Assembly: GCA_014381545.1 (NCBI GenBank)
Contig: JACNLL010000074.1
Location: 1 to 48,288, forward strand
Direction: 5' to 3'
DNA: 48,288 bases
Origin: Candidatus Desulfaltia bathyphila
Lineage (GTDB): Bacteria; Desulfobacterota; Desulfobacteria; Desulfobacterales; ETH-SRB1
Of this stretch, positions 36,685-46,154 are shown in pieces. A model generated the notes under the pieces. That model saw nothing but the letters and a program-made list of their open reading frames with translations, was not told the DNA's origin and did no database searches. The position numbers were made by a program, and so were the translations under genes. Within the stretch, counting starts at the first letter, position 1. Every line of letters starts with the position of its first letter.

Positions 36685-37399
36685 CTCTTTAAAAATCATT
36701 CTAATCTGCGCAGTTGCTGCCGTAACGACTGCAACAGGTTTATGGCTTTGGCAAAAGCAAAATAAAGCTCATCTTCCCGGACAAATTGCTGAAAAAGCTT
36801 ATATGCCTGTCAAGCCTCAACCCGTTATTAATTACAATAAGCTTCAAGACATTACAAAGAAACGTAAAGCAAAATACGGTCTTAAAAAAGGGGTTGACAT
36901 TATTGTCAGATCTGATGAATCCTTTAAAGTGGGCGAATTAACCGTTTCCATGCAGGAAATCCGGGATAAGATACGGCTTAAAAGTGGCGATATCATAGAA
37001 AAGGATATAAAACCCGGCAAAATAACAGATGACGCTATAGATGAATTCGGGATATATGTTGTGCGTCCAGGAGACAGCTTATGGGCCATTCATTTTAAAT
37101 TCTTAAAAGACTACTTTGATCAAAAAAATATTGCCATTTCTCCGCTTGCCGACGAACCAGATAGATTCGGATATAGTTCAGGGGTAGGCAAACTTTTAAA
37201 ATTTTCAGAAAAGACTGTTTGCATTTACAATTTAAAGGAAAAAAAACTCGATGTTGACATTAATCTGATTTTCCCTTTAAGCAAGATAGTGGTCTATAAT
37301 ATGAGCCGCATTTTTGCGCTTCTGGATCATATAGACTACCAATATGTAAACAAAATTCAGTTTGACGGTGAAACGATCTGGATACCGGCTGAGCGGTAA
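36677..37399 (+). CDS. Membrane-anchored LysM domain protein
   Basis: 240 residues from ATG 36677, which overlaps the rng end by 8 bases. An N-terminal membrane helix (IILICAVAAVTTATGLWLW) leads to a periplasmic part with YVVRPGDSLWAIHFKFLKDY, a LysM-like peptidoglycan-binding module. The C-terminus ends IWIPAER. Its function is unknown. A start 81 bases earlier, inside rng, would add an implausible leader. Confidence 0.82.
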   Translation: MNNSLKIILICAVAAVTTATGLWLWQKQNKAHLPGQIAEKAYMPVKPQPVINYNKLQDITKKRKAKYGLKKGVDIIVRSDESFKVGELTVSMQEIRDKIRLKSGDIIEKDIKPGKITDDAIDEFGIYVVRPGDSLWAIHFKFLKDYFDQKNIAISPLADEPDRFGYSSGVGKLLKFSEKTVCIYNLKEKKLDVDINLIFPLSKIVVYNMSRIFALLDHIDYQYVNKIQFDGETIWIPAER

Positions 37400-37427
37400 G
37401 CGCAAAGCTGAAGGCTGAAAGGTAAAA

Positions 37428-37454
37428 GCAACCAGCAACGAGCAACGAGCAACC
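37428..37454. repeat. AGCAACGAGCAAC short repeat
   Basis: AGCAACCAGCAACGAGCAAC followed by GAGCAACC, made of three near-copies of GCAAC units; the preceding bases carry GCTGAAGGCTGAAAGGT. Related to the stretch at 10662-10679. It lies just before purB. Confidence 0.55.
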
Positions 37455-37465
37455 GCTATTAAATT

Positions 37466-38764
37466 ATGATAACACGATATACAAGAAAGGTCATGGGAGA
37501 TATCTGGACCGATAAAAACAGATATCAGACATGGCTAAATGTTGAAATATTAGCCTGTGAAGCCCTGGCAAAGAAAGGAAAGATCCCCAAAAAGGCCGTT
37601 GATAATATCAGGAAAAAAGCAGGGTTTTCCATAAAAAGAATCGAAAAGATCGAGGCTGAAACCAGGCATGATGTAATCGCCTTTCTTGCAGATGTTGCCG
37701 AACATGTCGGCCCTGATTCAAGATACATTCACATGGGCCTGACATCCTCCGATATTCTTGATACAAGCATGGCATATCTTCTCAGACAGGCCGGCAAGAT
37801 TATTCTTAAAGACTGCAAAATCCTCTTACAGACTATCAAGAAAAAAGCATTTAAACACAAAAACACAGTGATGATCGGACGCTCCCACGGAATCCATGCT
37901 GAGCCTATAACATTTGGGCTGAAGCTTGCGGTCTGGTATGATGAAATGCGCCGCAATCAGGAAAGATTTGAGCGCGCTGTTGAAACGATAAGCTTTGGGA
38001 AGCTATCAGGAGCAGTGGGAACATTTGCCAACATTTCCCCTGAGGTTGAGGCGTATGTATGTAAAAAACTGGGGCTTAAACCCGCTCCCGCCTCAACCCA
38101 GATTGTTCAAAGGGACAGGCATGCTGAATATTTTACAAGCCTGGCCATCATGGCTTCATCCATAGAAAAGATGGCGGTCGAAATAAGGCATTTGCAAAGA
38201 ACAGAAGTTCTTGAAGCAGAAGAATTTTTCTCAAAAGGCCAGAAAGGTTCTTCAGCCATGCCGCACAAGCGCAATCCAATAGGATCTGAAAATATATGCG
38301 GCCTTGCCCGTATCATACGTTCAAATGCCACGGCTTCCCTTGAAAATATTCCCCTATGGCATGAACGGGATATCAGCCATTCCTCTGTTGAAAGGGTCAT
38401 AGCGCCTGACAGCACGATACTGATCGATTATATATTAAACAGAATCACAAAAATCATAGATAACCTGATCGTATATCCTGAAAGAATGAAACAAAACCTG
38501 AATATGCTTAAAGGGCTTATCTTTTCTCAGCAAATATTACTGGCTCTTACGGAATCCGGCGCAACTCGTAAAGATGCTTATGAAATGGTCCAAGCAGTTG
38601 CAATGCGGGTTTGGAAGGATAAAAATGATTTCAAAGCCCTTATTTTGAAAAACAAAAAGATTTGTAGCCTGTTAGGCTCTGAAAAAATTGAAGAAATATT
38701 TGACGTAAGTTATCATTTAAAGTATATCAGCGCCATTTTTAACCGTGTGTTTGTTGACAGTTAG
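37466..38764 (+). CDS. purB: Adenylosuccinate lyase
   Basis: 432 residues; acts twice in purine synthesis (SAICAR cleavage and AMP formation). The superfamily signature is SSAMPHKRNPIGSE, with GLTSSDILDTS and GRSHGIHAEPITFG as further active-site segments. It begins MITRYTRKVMGDIW. The lipoprotein gene starts at the next base after its stop. Confidence 0.97.
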   Translation: MITRYTRKVMGDIWTDKNRYQTWLNVEILACEALAKKGKIPKKAVDNIRKKAGFSIKRIEKIEAETRHDVIAFLADVAEHVGPDSRYIHMGLTSSDILDTSMAYLLRQAGKIILKDCKILLQTIKKKAFKHKNTVMIGRSHGIHAEPITFGLKLAVWYDEMRRNQERFERAVETISFGKLSGAVGTFANISPEVEAYVCKKLGLKPAPASTQIVQRDRHAEYFTSLAIMASSIEKMAVEIRHLQRTEVLEAEEFFSKGQKGSSAMPHKRNPIGSENICGLARIIRSNATASLENIPLWHERDISHSSVERVIAPDSTILIDYILNRITKIIDNLIVYPERMKQNLNMLKGLIFSQQILLALTESGATRKDAYEMVQAVAMRVWKDKNDFKALILKNKKICSLLGSEKIEEIFDVSYHLKYISAIFNRVFVDS

Positions 38765-39409
38765 ATGAAATTATTAAGAATATTCTCTATAAAAATTTTT
38801 CCGGTAATTATAGTTATCACCCTTTGTCTGGGGTGCCGGGCTTTTAAGCCTATAGAACGGCTTAAAGAGTCGTATGATCCTTACCATGGTGGTCAATATA
38901 AGGCATCCCTTACAGATTGGAGTAGAGAAGCCCGTATTTACAGAGGCCTTGGCGTTGAACTAATAGCTACCGCCACATTCAAATCTTCTAAGTTTAGAGA
39001 TGCTTATTCAAATGAGTATGCCAGGACATACAAGCTGACAGATAGTGAAAAAACAAAGCTGTTAAAAGATCAAAAAAATGCCGCTTTAGCTTATAATGAT
39101 TTTCTGCTTGCCGCATATGTGCCTGATAAAAAGCTCAATGATTTTAACAAAAAGGATTCCATATGGAAAATATATTTAACTGCTGGAAAAAACGGGCTGC
39201 TAACTCCACTTAAAATTAGAAAAATAAAAAAGGTTGATGCTGTAATAACTCACTTTTTCCCTTATATAACCCCGTGGAAATCGGTATATCTGGTAAGATT
39301 TCCCGCAATATCTCCGGCAGCCGGCAAGTCTATGATTGATGGCAGCACTGAAAATATAAAACTTATTATCACAGGCGTATTGGGCTCTGCTGAAATGGTT
39401 TGGGAATAA
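38765..39409 (+). CDS. Lipoprotein of unknown function
   Basis: 214 residues with a signal peptide and lipobox ITLCLGC (C24). The mature part has no motif I recognise; charged and helical in the middle with a beta-rich end (WKSVYLVRFPAIS). Its ATG directly follows the purB stop. It is likely an envelope protein co-transcribed with purB. Confidence 0.75.
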   Translation: MKLLRIFSIKIFPVIIVITLCLGCRAFKPIERLKESYDPYHGGQYKASLTDWSREARIYRGLGVELIATATFKSSKFRDAYSNEYARTYKLTDSEKTKLLKDQKNAALAYNDFLLAAYVPDKKLNDFNKKDSIWKIYLTAGKNGLLTPLKIRKIKKVDAVITHFFPYITPWKSVYLVRFPAISPAAGKSMIDGSTENIKLIITGVLGSAEMVWE

Positions 39410-39480
39410 AAGGCACAAATTAGTGTCTTAGAGGCTGAATAGTTACAAATATTACAAACAACAAAAAAGGAGGGTTAATT

Positions 39481-39843
39481 TTGATTGACATAGCATATGC
39501 AATGGGTCAGGGCGGCGGCGCTGCTGGACAGGGGGGTGGATTTGGATCATTTATCCCTCTTATTCTTATGTTCGTTATTTTTTATTTTCTTCTTATCCGG
39601 CCCCAGCAAAAAAAGCAAAAAGATCATCGTTTAATGGTCAGTAATGTTAAAAATGGAGACCGTATAATAACAACGGGCGGCATTCATGGACGCATTACCT
39701 CTGTTAGCGATGACACCTTAACAATAGAGATAGCGGATAAAGTTCGTGTAAAGCTAAATCGGAGTAATGTTTCAACATTGTTACAGTCTTCATCACAGGC
39801 TCAGCCGGCAAAAATAGAGAAAACCGATTCAGATAAAAAATAA
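39481..39843 (+). CDS. yajC: Preprotein translocase subunit YajC
   Basis: 120 residues with a glycine-rich start, one membrane helix (FIPLILMFVIFYFLLI), then RPQQKKQKDHRLMVSNVK and a small beta domain (NGDRIITTGGIHGRI). The TTG start at 39481 is supported by AGGAGG upstream. It accompanies SecD and SecF, encoded next, in the Sec export complex. Confidence 0.95.
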   Translation: MIDIAYAMGQGGGAAGQGGGFGSFIPLILMFVIFYFLLIRPQQKKQKDHRLMVSNVKNGDRIITTGGIHGRITSVSDDTLTIEIADKVRVKLNRSNVSTLLQSSSQAQPAKIEKTDSDKK

Positions 39844-39859
39844 AGACCGAAAAGTAAAA

Positions 39860-39892
39860 AAAGCCCCGGTGATATAGGTTGACTGGGGCTTT
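39860..39892 (+). terminator. Hairpin between yajC and secD
   Basis: AAAGCCCCGGT pairs with ACTGGGGCTTT around an 11-base loop, with one G-T pair. A-rich bases precede it and only TTAA follows, so it would be a weak or partial terminator, adjusting yajC versus secDF levels. Confidence 0.5.
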
Positions 39893-39929
39893 AATATGAT
39901 AAAAACCTGGCAACAGAAAGAATAGATCG

Positions 39930-41507
39930 TTGAAAAATATTTCCTGGAAATTAATTTTAGTTATAATCGTCGTTATAGCTGCTGTTATCTACATTCTTCC
40001 TTCAATTAAACCGACATGGTGGCCGCACAAGAAGATAAATCTCGGTCTCGATCTCCAGGGAGGCATGCATCTTGTGCTTGAAGTGGATACGGAAAAGGCT
40101 TTGGAAAGCACAATAGAACGCATTAGACTTGAGATCCGAACCCTCTTAAAGAAAGAACGCATAAGGTTTCTAAATGTAGAGAGGGTTAACGGCACAAAGA
40201 TTTCGGTCAGATTGCAGGGAAAGGATAACATCGACGGGTTTAAACAGATCCTGAACAAAGAGTTTAAAGATCTGCGTCTTGTTTCGAGAACAACAGATGA
40301 CGGGGTGCTTTCCATAGTTATGGATCTCCCTGAAGAAGAAGCCGATAATATCAAAAAACTTGCGGTAGCACAGGCCCTTGAAACCATAAGAAACCGTATC
40401 GACCAGTTTGGTGTGAGCGAACCCGACATCAGACATCAGGGGGAAAAACGCATTCTAATTCAATTGCCTGGGATAAGGGATACACAAAGAGCAAAGGATC
40501 TCATCGGCAAAACAGCGCTTTTGGAGTTCAAGCTGGTGGATGAAACACACGATGTTAATGCTGCTCGAGATGGAAATATTCCTCCGGGAAGCGAACTACT
40601 TACTCAGATCACAAAGAGTCCCGACACAAATCGCGAAACAAAAAGCTACTTTCTTATTAAAAAGCAAACGCTCTTAACAGGTGCAAATCTTACAGATGCA
40701 AGAGTTCAAATAGATTCACAGTTCAATGAACCTTATGTTTCCCTTGCTTTTGACAAAAAAGGCGGAAGAACTTTTGCTAAAATAACAGAAGAAAATGTAA
40801 AAAAACGCCTTGCAATTGTTTTGGACAATCATGTCTATTCCGCGCCGGTTATACAGGAAAAAATCACCGGCGGTGAGGCCCGCATTACAGGTAACTTTAC
40901 TTTAGAAGAAGCCAAGGATCTTGCCATAGCTCTGCGTGCCGGCGCGCTTCCCGCCCCTGTAAAAATACTTGAGGAAAGGACCGTCGGTCCCTCTCTTGGA
41001 GCTGATTCAATCAACAAAGGTCTTGTTTCAGTGTATGTCGGAGGTATCCTCGTAGCCCTGTTTATGATTATATATTATAAGGGTTCAGGCCTAATAGCCG
41101 ATCTTGCTCTTATCCTTAACATTATCCTGATCGCCGGAGGACTCGCAGGTTTTCAGGCTACTTTAACACTTCCGGGCATTGCGGGCATTATACTAACCAT
41201 AGGAATCGCCGTGGATGCAAATGTTCTTATTTTTGAACGTATCAGAGAAGAGCTAAGCATAGGCAAAACACCGCGAGCTGCTGTAGATGCAGGGTATAAG
41301 AAAGCCACACTTGCAATCCTGGATGCAAACGTCACAACACTTATCGCGGCCCTTGTTTTGTTTCAGTTCGGAACAGGACCTGTTAAAGGATTTGCCGTTA
41401 CACTGAGCATGGGCGTAATTGCCAGTCTGTTTACATCTCTTATCATGACACGGCTTGTATTCGACTATTTGTTAATTAACCGAAAAGTAAAAAGTTTAAG
41501 TATATAA
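39930..41507 (+). CDS. secD: Protein translocase subunit SecD
   Basis: 525 residues, RND-superfamily membrane protein that pulls exported proteins using the proton gradient. It has an N-terminal helix, LGLDLQGGMHLVLEVD, a large periplasmic region, and the six-helix block starting LVSVYVGGILVALFMIIYY. IGIAVDANVLIFERIREE is a signature. TTG is the start; the ribosome site is weak. A 32-bp element remnant lies between it and secF. Confidence 0.97.
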   Translation: MKNISWKLILVIIVVIAAVIYILPSIKPTWWPHKKINLGLDLQGGMHLVLEVDTEKALESTIERIRLEIRTLLKKERIRFLNVERVNGTKISVRLQGKDNIDGFKQILNKEFKDLRLVSRTTDDGVLSIVMDLPEEEADNIKKLAVAQALETIRNRIDQFGVSEPDIRHQGEKRILIQLPGIRDTQRAKDLIGKTALLEFKLVDETHDVNAARDGNIPPGSELLTQITKSPDTNRETKSYFLIKKQTLLTGANLTDARVQIDSQFNEPYVSLAFDKKGGRTFAKITEENVKKRLAIVLDNHVYSAPVIQEKITGGEARITGNFTLEEAKDLAIALRAGALPAPVKILEERTVGPSLGADSINKGLVSVYVGGILVALFMIIYYKGSGLIADLALILNIILIAGGLAGFQATLTLPGIAGIILTIGIAVDANVLIFERIREELSIGKTPRAAVDAGYKKATLAILDANVTTLIAALVLFQFGTGPVKGFAVTLSMGVIASLFTSLIMTRLVFDYLLINRKVKSLSI

Positions 41508-41508
41508 C

Positions 41509-41540
41509 GAGACCAGGGGGGGGCGTTTTGCAAAGGTCTC
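41509..41540. repeat. Internally deleted remnant of the family 1 palindromic element
   Basis: GAGACC at 41509-41514, then G-rich bases and GCGTTTTGCAAAGGTCTC up to 41540. The right part matches the inverse of the left end of copy A (ACGTTTTTCAAAGGTCTC) with two differences; the left part keeps only GAGACC. It fills the gap between secD and secF. Confidence 0.65.
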
Positions 41541-41558
41541 ATAGCAGGAGCATGTTTA

Positions 41559-42599
41559 ATGCAGTTTATAAAACCTGATATAAACATTAATTTCATCAGC
41601 AAAAGAAAAATCGCATTCTATATATCCACTGCAATGATCATCATCAGTTTTTTCTCGTTGATACTACATAAGGGGCCGAAATACGGGATTGATTTTGCCG
41701 GCGGGACATTAATACAGGTTAAGTTTAACACGCCTGTTAACTTAGATGATGTAAGGTCGGGGCTCAATGAACTTGAATTAGGCAAATCATCGGTTCAAGA
41801 GTTTGGCGATAAAAAAGATAATGAATATCTCATAAGGACCGATATGTCTATCTCGAGCTCTCAAGGTTTTACTTCCAGGGTAAAAAAAGCCCTTGAATAC
41901 ACCACGGGAAATCATGTGCAGATTCGTCGGGTCGAGATGGTAGGCCCACAGGTAGGCAAAGATTTACGTGAAAAAGCTCTGTTTGCCATGTTCTATGCCC
42001 TGCTCTTTATCACCATATATATATCCGGGCGCTTTGAATTAAAGTGGATCTTAAGCGGCGTCATGGCTGGATCGCTGATGGTTGCCGTATATTTTCTTTC
42101 CTTATTCAATGTCGGCGTAGCCTTCCTTATTGGCACTGCCGTAATCGTTACACTTATCCTTTTCTGGTTTCTTAAGCTTAAATACGCTATGGGGGCTATT
42201 GTTGCCCTTATCCATGACATTATTATTACTGTAGGTATTTTTTCTATTTGCGACAAGGAGTTCTCCCTTCCGATTATCGCCGCCCTTCTTACCATAATCG
42301 GATATTCTTTGAATGATACAATTGTTGTTTTTGACCGCATCCGTGAAAACTTCCGAAAATACCACAAAAATACTCTGGAAGTAGTCATCAACAGAAGTAT
42401 AAATGAAACGCTCAGTCGTACAATTCTAACCTCTTTGACAACTCTTTTTGTGGTTGTCACGCTTTTTACTCTTGGAGGTGGAATTATCCACGACTTTGCA
42501 TTCGCAATGATAGTCGGGGTGCTTATAGGAACATACTCCTCAATATTTGTGGCAAGCCCCATACTCCTTGCCTGGCAAAAGCACGGGAAGAAAAAATAA
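41559..42599 (+). CDS. secF: Protein translocase subunit SecF
   Basis: 346 residues. FISKRKIAFYISTAMIIIS leads into GIDFAGGTLIQVKF, then the six-helix domain with ALIHDIIITVGIF and SLNDTIVVFDRIREN. It pairs with SecD. AGGAG lies about 9 bases before the ATG. Confidence 0.97.
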   Translation: MQFIKPDININFISKRKIAFYISTAMIIISFFSLILHKGPKYGIDFAGGTLIQVKFNTPVNLDDVRSGLNELELGKSSVQEFGDKKDNEYLIRTDMSISSSQGFTSRVKKALEYTTGNHVQIRRVEMVGPQVGKDLREKALFAMFYALLFITIYISGRFELKWILSGVMAGSLMVAVYFLSLFNVGVAFLIGTAVIVTLILFWFLKLKYAMGAIVALIHDIIITVGIFSICDKEFSLPIIAALLTIIGYSLNDTIVVFDRIRENFRKYHKNTLEVVINRSINETLSRTILTSLTTLFVVVTLFTLGGGIIHDFAFAMIVGVLIGTYSSIFVASPILLAWQKHGKKK

Positions 42600-43718
42600 G
42601 TGGAAAATATTCTGCCATGGTTTGCCCTTAAAAGCGTTCCGGGAATTGGGCGCTACCATTTCAAGCGTCTTATCGACCATTTCAAGTCCCCGGCGCATGT
42701 TTTTGAAGCATCGCGCGAAGAACTTCTCGATCTCGACGGCATGTCCGAACGCCTTGTGTCGGCGATAAAGCAGCACAGGATACCTGAACAGGTTAAAAAG
42801 GAGCTTGATCTTGTTACGCAAAAAGGTTACCGGATTGTCACAATGGCAGATAATGATTACCCTCCCCTTTTACTGCAAATACCTGACCCTCCCCCTTTTT
42901 TGTATGTCTACGGAAATCTTGACGGGTCTATAAAAAATGTTGCCGTTGTTGGTTCCAGGAATGCGACAACCTATGGGATATCGACGACCAAACAGCTTTG
43001 CGCAAATCTGGCTTCAAATGGAATTACAGTAGTCAGCGGCATGGCAATAGGGATAGATGCTGCTGCCCATGAAGGCGCCTTGATGGGTAAAGGAAAAACA
43101 ATCGCCGTGCTGGGAAGCGGTCTTGAACGGGTTTATCCCTCGGAAAACATAAAGCTTTTTCATAAAATTGCAGTCAGCGGCGCTGTTATTTCAGAGTTTT
43201 CTCTCATGACGGAACCTGAAGCTCATAATTTTCCTGTACGAAACAGGATAATCAGCGGCATTTCACTTGGAACCGTTATAGTGGAAGCAACCAAAAAAAG
43301 CGGGTCGCTCATTACAGCGCGCCTGGCAGCAGAGCAGAACAGAGAGGTGTTTGCTGTTCCGGGAAGCATCCATTCCTTTAAAAGTACCGGTACGCATACA
43401 CTTATCAAGCAGGGAGCCAAACTGGTTGAACAAACGCAGGATATTATAGAAGAACTTGCGCCTCTGATACAGGAGCAGGCCGCAACCAAAAACACTAAGC
43501 AAAATAAAACAAAGGCTAAGCTTCCGCCATTATCATCAGAGGAATTGACGGTATATAAAGCGCTCGGTCCATATTCTGTTCATATAGACGAGCTTGTGAG
43601 GAAAATCTCCATAGAACCCGGGAAACTTTCGAGCATATTGCTTAAGCTGGAATTAAAAGGAGTTGCAGTGCAAACACCCGGCAAACTCTTTTCCATAAAA
43701 ACCAAAAGCATGAAGTAG
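42600..43718 (+). CDS. dprA: DNA processing protein DprA
   Basis: 372 residues; loads RecA on incoming single-stranded DNA in transformation. An N-terminal helix-hairpin-helix-like region (GIGRYHFKRLIDHF) precedes the Rossmann-like core with GSRNATTYG, VSGMAIGIDAAAHEGAL, AVLGSGLERVYP and FPVRNRIISGIS; a winged-helix end follows. GTG at 42600 directly after the secF stop is the start. Presence alone does not show natural competence. Confidence 0.95.
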   Translation: MENILPWFALKSVPGIGRYHFKRLIDHFKSPAHVFEASREELLDLDGMSERLVSAIKQHRIPEQVKKELDLVTQKGYRIVTMADNDYPPLLLQIPDPPPFLYVYGNLDGSIKNVAVVGSRNATTYGISTTKQLCANLASNGITVVSGMAIGIDAAAHEGALMGKGKTIAVLGSGLERVYPSENIKLFHKIAVSGAVISEFSLMTEPEAHNFPVRNRIISGISLGTVIVEATKKSGSLITARLAAEQNREVFAVPGSIHSFKSTGTHTLIKQGAKLVEQTQDIIEELAPLIQEQAATKNTKQNKTKAKLPPLSSEELTVYKALGPYSVHIDELVRKISIEPGKLSSILLKLELKGVAVQTPGKLFSIKTKSMK

Positions 43719-43725
43719 GAAAGGA

Positions 43726-43865
43726 AGACCTTTGAAAAATGTTCAATTTTGTTCGAGTACAAGGAAGGCGAAAATTTCAACCGGAGGAATATATTGAATA
43801 TTTCGAGGATTGAAATTTGAGCCTGACGCAGTAATCGGGCAAAAGGGGACGTTTTTCAAAGGTCT
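43726..43865. repeat. MITE-like palindromic element, family 1, copy B
   Basis: Inverse-orientation copy of the element at 5067-5208: 140 bp between AGACC and GGTCT, differing at 8 positions by hand count. It sits between dprA and topA; its last bases run to 13 bases before the topA GTG. It contains a GGAGG within a short frame that reads toward topA but stops. Confidence 0.9.
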
Positions 43866-43878
43866 TAAAGGAATGATA

Positions 43879-46146
43879 GTGACTAAACCGCTTATCATCG
43901 TTGAATCACCAACAAAAGTAAAAACCATAAAAAAGTATCTTGGCAATACCTATAATGTGGCTGCAACCGTTGGCCATATCAAGGATCTTCCCGCAAAGGA
44001 AATGGGGATAGATATTGAAAAAGGTTTTAAGCCAAAATACAGAATAATCCCAGGCAAGAAAAAGGTTATATCCTCTTTAAAAAAGGTCGCCGGAGATGCT
44101 TCAGACATATACCTTGCTCCCGACCCTGACAGGGAGGGTGAAGCGATCGCATACCATACTGCAGAAATTCTAAAAAAACAGGGCAGAAAGTTTTACAGGG
44201 TGTTGTTTCACGAACTCACAAAAAATGCCATCAATAAGGCAATCGCCGCTCCTGAAAATCTCAACAAGAAAAAATATGAGGCTCAACAGACACGCAGAAT
44301 ACTTGACAGGCTGGTGGGATATCAGGTTTCACCCTTGCTGTGGCGCAAGGTCAAAGGCGGGTTGAGCGCAGGAAGGGTGCAATCTGTCGCGGTGCGGATA
44401 ATCAGCGAGAGAGAGCGGGCTATCTATGCTTTTAATCCAGAAGAATACTGGTCGATAACAGCCTATCTTGAGGGCACCGAACCACCCCCATTTACTGCAA
44501 AACTTGTGAAAAAGGACGGAAAGAAGATCGGTATCCCAGATGAAAAGGCTTCAATCGCTATCCTTAATGAGATGTCAGACAGCAGTTTTATTGTGGAAAA
44601 AGTTCAAAATAAAACCACAAAAAGAAATCCTCTTCCCCCTTTTATCACAAGCAAACTTCAGCAGGAAGCCATCAGAAAACTTAAGTTTTCCGCCAAGAAA
44701 ACTATGACTACAGCACAACAGCTTTATGAAGGTATAGACCTGGGGCCCGGCAAACCGGAAGGGCTTATCACCTACATGCGTACAGATTCAACCAGGCTAT
44801 CAAAAGAGGCTGCCGAAGAAGCCCTTTTGCTGATCCGGGAGCGTTTTGGCAAGCAATATGCTCTTGAAAAGCCGAGGTTTTTCAAAAACCGCAAAAAGAT
44901 TCAAGATGCCCATGAGGCAATACGACCCACATCGGTCTTTAATACACCTGAAAAAATTGCCGGTTATCTTTCCAAAGACCAACTGTCTCTATACACCCTT
45001 ATATGGAAACGGTTTGTTGCATCACAGATGAAACAGGCCCTTATAGACACCAGCTTGATATCTATCAAAGCCGGTTCCTATTTGTTTGCTGCAAGCGGAT
45101 CGACCATTAAATTTCCGGGCTTTATGACACTTTATATGTCTGTTGACGATACAAATGAAAGGGAAAGAAAAACAGATGATCTTCCGGAACTTTCTGAAGG
45201 CATGGTATTAAAACTCAACAAGTTGGATCCAAAGCAGCATTTTACATTGCCGCCACCAAGATTCTCAGAAGCATCACTCGTCAAAGAGCTTGAAGAAAAC
45301 GGAATAGGACGACCCAGCACCTATGCCGCCATATTGTCAACTATCAGACAAAAAGGATATGTGGATTTTGTTAAAGGTTATTTCATACCAAGCGAACTCG
45401 GATTCATTGTAAACGACCTTCTGGTAGAGAGTTTCCCTGATATATTTGACGTCGATTTTACCGCCAGAATGGAGAATAGTCTGGATAGCATTGAAGACGC
45501 AGAGGCCGATTATTTAGAAGTGCTCACACGTTTTTACGACCCTTTCAAAAAAGATCTGGATGCAGCGTCAGAATCGATGCTCAGCATGCGAGGCCTTGGT
45601 TTCCCAACAGATTTAACCTGTCCCGACTGTAACAGACAGTTGCATGCCAAGGTGGGTAAAAATGGACAATATCTTGCCTGCAGCGGATATCCTGAATGCA
45701 AATATTCAACAAACTATACACGGGATGAAACAGGAAAAATCCAGCCGATTGAACTGCCCAAAGATGAGGCTACAGACAAAATTTGTGAAAAATGCGACAA
45801 ACCCATGGTCTTAAAACATGGACAATACGGACCGTTTCTTGCGTGTAGTGGATACCCGGAATGCAAAAACACCAAATCAATAAATTCAAATCATGCCGGA
45901 CAGGATACAGGTGTTAAATGCCCTGAAAAAGGGTGCGGCGGCAGCCTTGTTGAAAGGAAATCAAGGCGCGGTAAAATCTTCTATGGATGCAGCCGCTATC
46001 CTGAATGTACATTTGCCATCTGGGATAAGCCGGTCGCAAAAGAATGTTCTGAATGCGGGGCAAAGTTTCTTGTCGAAAAAACAACTAAAAGACAAGGCAC
46101 TTTTTACGCCTGCATGGAAAAGGGATGCGGGTATAAGGAAAAATAG
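43879..46146 (+). CDS. topA: DNA topoisomerase I
   Basis: 755 residues from the GTG at 43879, giving (V/M)TKPLIIVESPTKVKTIKKYLG. AGGA lies 6 bases before it. An earlier in-frame ATG at 43810 falls inside the repeat element and would add a 23-residue leader; I reject it. The TOPRIM acidic residues are in IIVESPTK and APDPDREGEAIA; the catalytic Tyr is in LITYMRTDSTRLS. Four C-terminal zinc ribbons with CxxC pairs follow. It relaxes negative supercoils. Confidence 0.97.
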   Translation: MTKPLIIVESPTKVKTIKKYLGNTYNVAATVGHIKDLPAKEMGIDIEKGFKPKYRIIPGKKKVISSLKKVAGDASDIYLAPDPDREGEAIAYHTAEILKKQGRKFYRVLFHELTKNAINKAIAAPENLNKKKYEAQQTRRILDRLVGYQVSPLLWRKVKGGLSAGRVQSVAVRIISERERAIYAFNPEEYWSITAYLEGTEPPPFTAKLVKKDGKKIGIPDEKASIAILNEMSDSSFIVEKVQNKTTKRNPLPPFITSKLQQEAIRKLKFSAKKTMTTAQQLYEGIDLGPGKPEGLITYMRTDSTRLSKEAAEEALLLIRERFGKQYALEKPRFFKNRKKIQDAHEAIRPTSVFNTPEKIAGYLSKDQLSLYTLIWKRFVASQMKQALIDTSLISIKAGSYLFAASGSTIKFPGFMTLYMSVDDTNERERKTDDLPELSEGMVLKLNKLDPKQHFTLPPPRFSEASLVKELEENGIGRPSTYAAILSTIRQKGYVDFVKGYFIPSELGFIVNDLLVESFPDIFDVDFTARMENSLDSIEDAEADYLEVLTRFYDPFKKDLDAASESMLSMRGLGFPTDLTCPDCNRQLHAKVGKNGQYLACSGYPECKYSTNYTRDETGKIQPIELPKDEATDKICEKCDKPMVLKHGQYGPFLACSGYPECKNTKSINSNHAGQDTGVKCPEKGCGGSLVERKSRRGKIFYGCSRYPECTFAIWDKPVAKECSECGAKFLVEKTTKRQGTFYACMEKGCGYKEK

Positions 46147-46154
46147 GCAACATT

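Noticed and set aside
43810-43878. Upstream ATG start for topA
   Set aside because: It lies within the palindromic element and adds residues not seen at the start of topoisomerase I; the GTG at 43879 has a properly spaced ribosome site.
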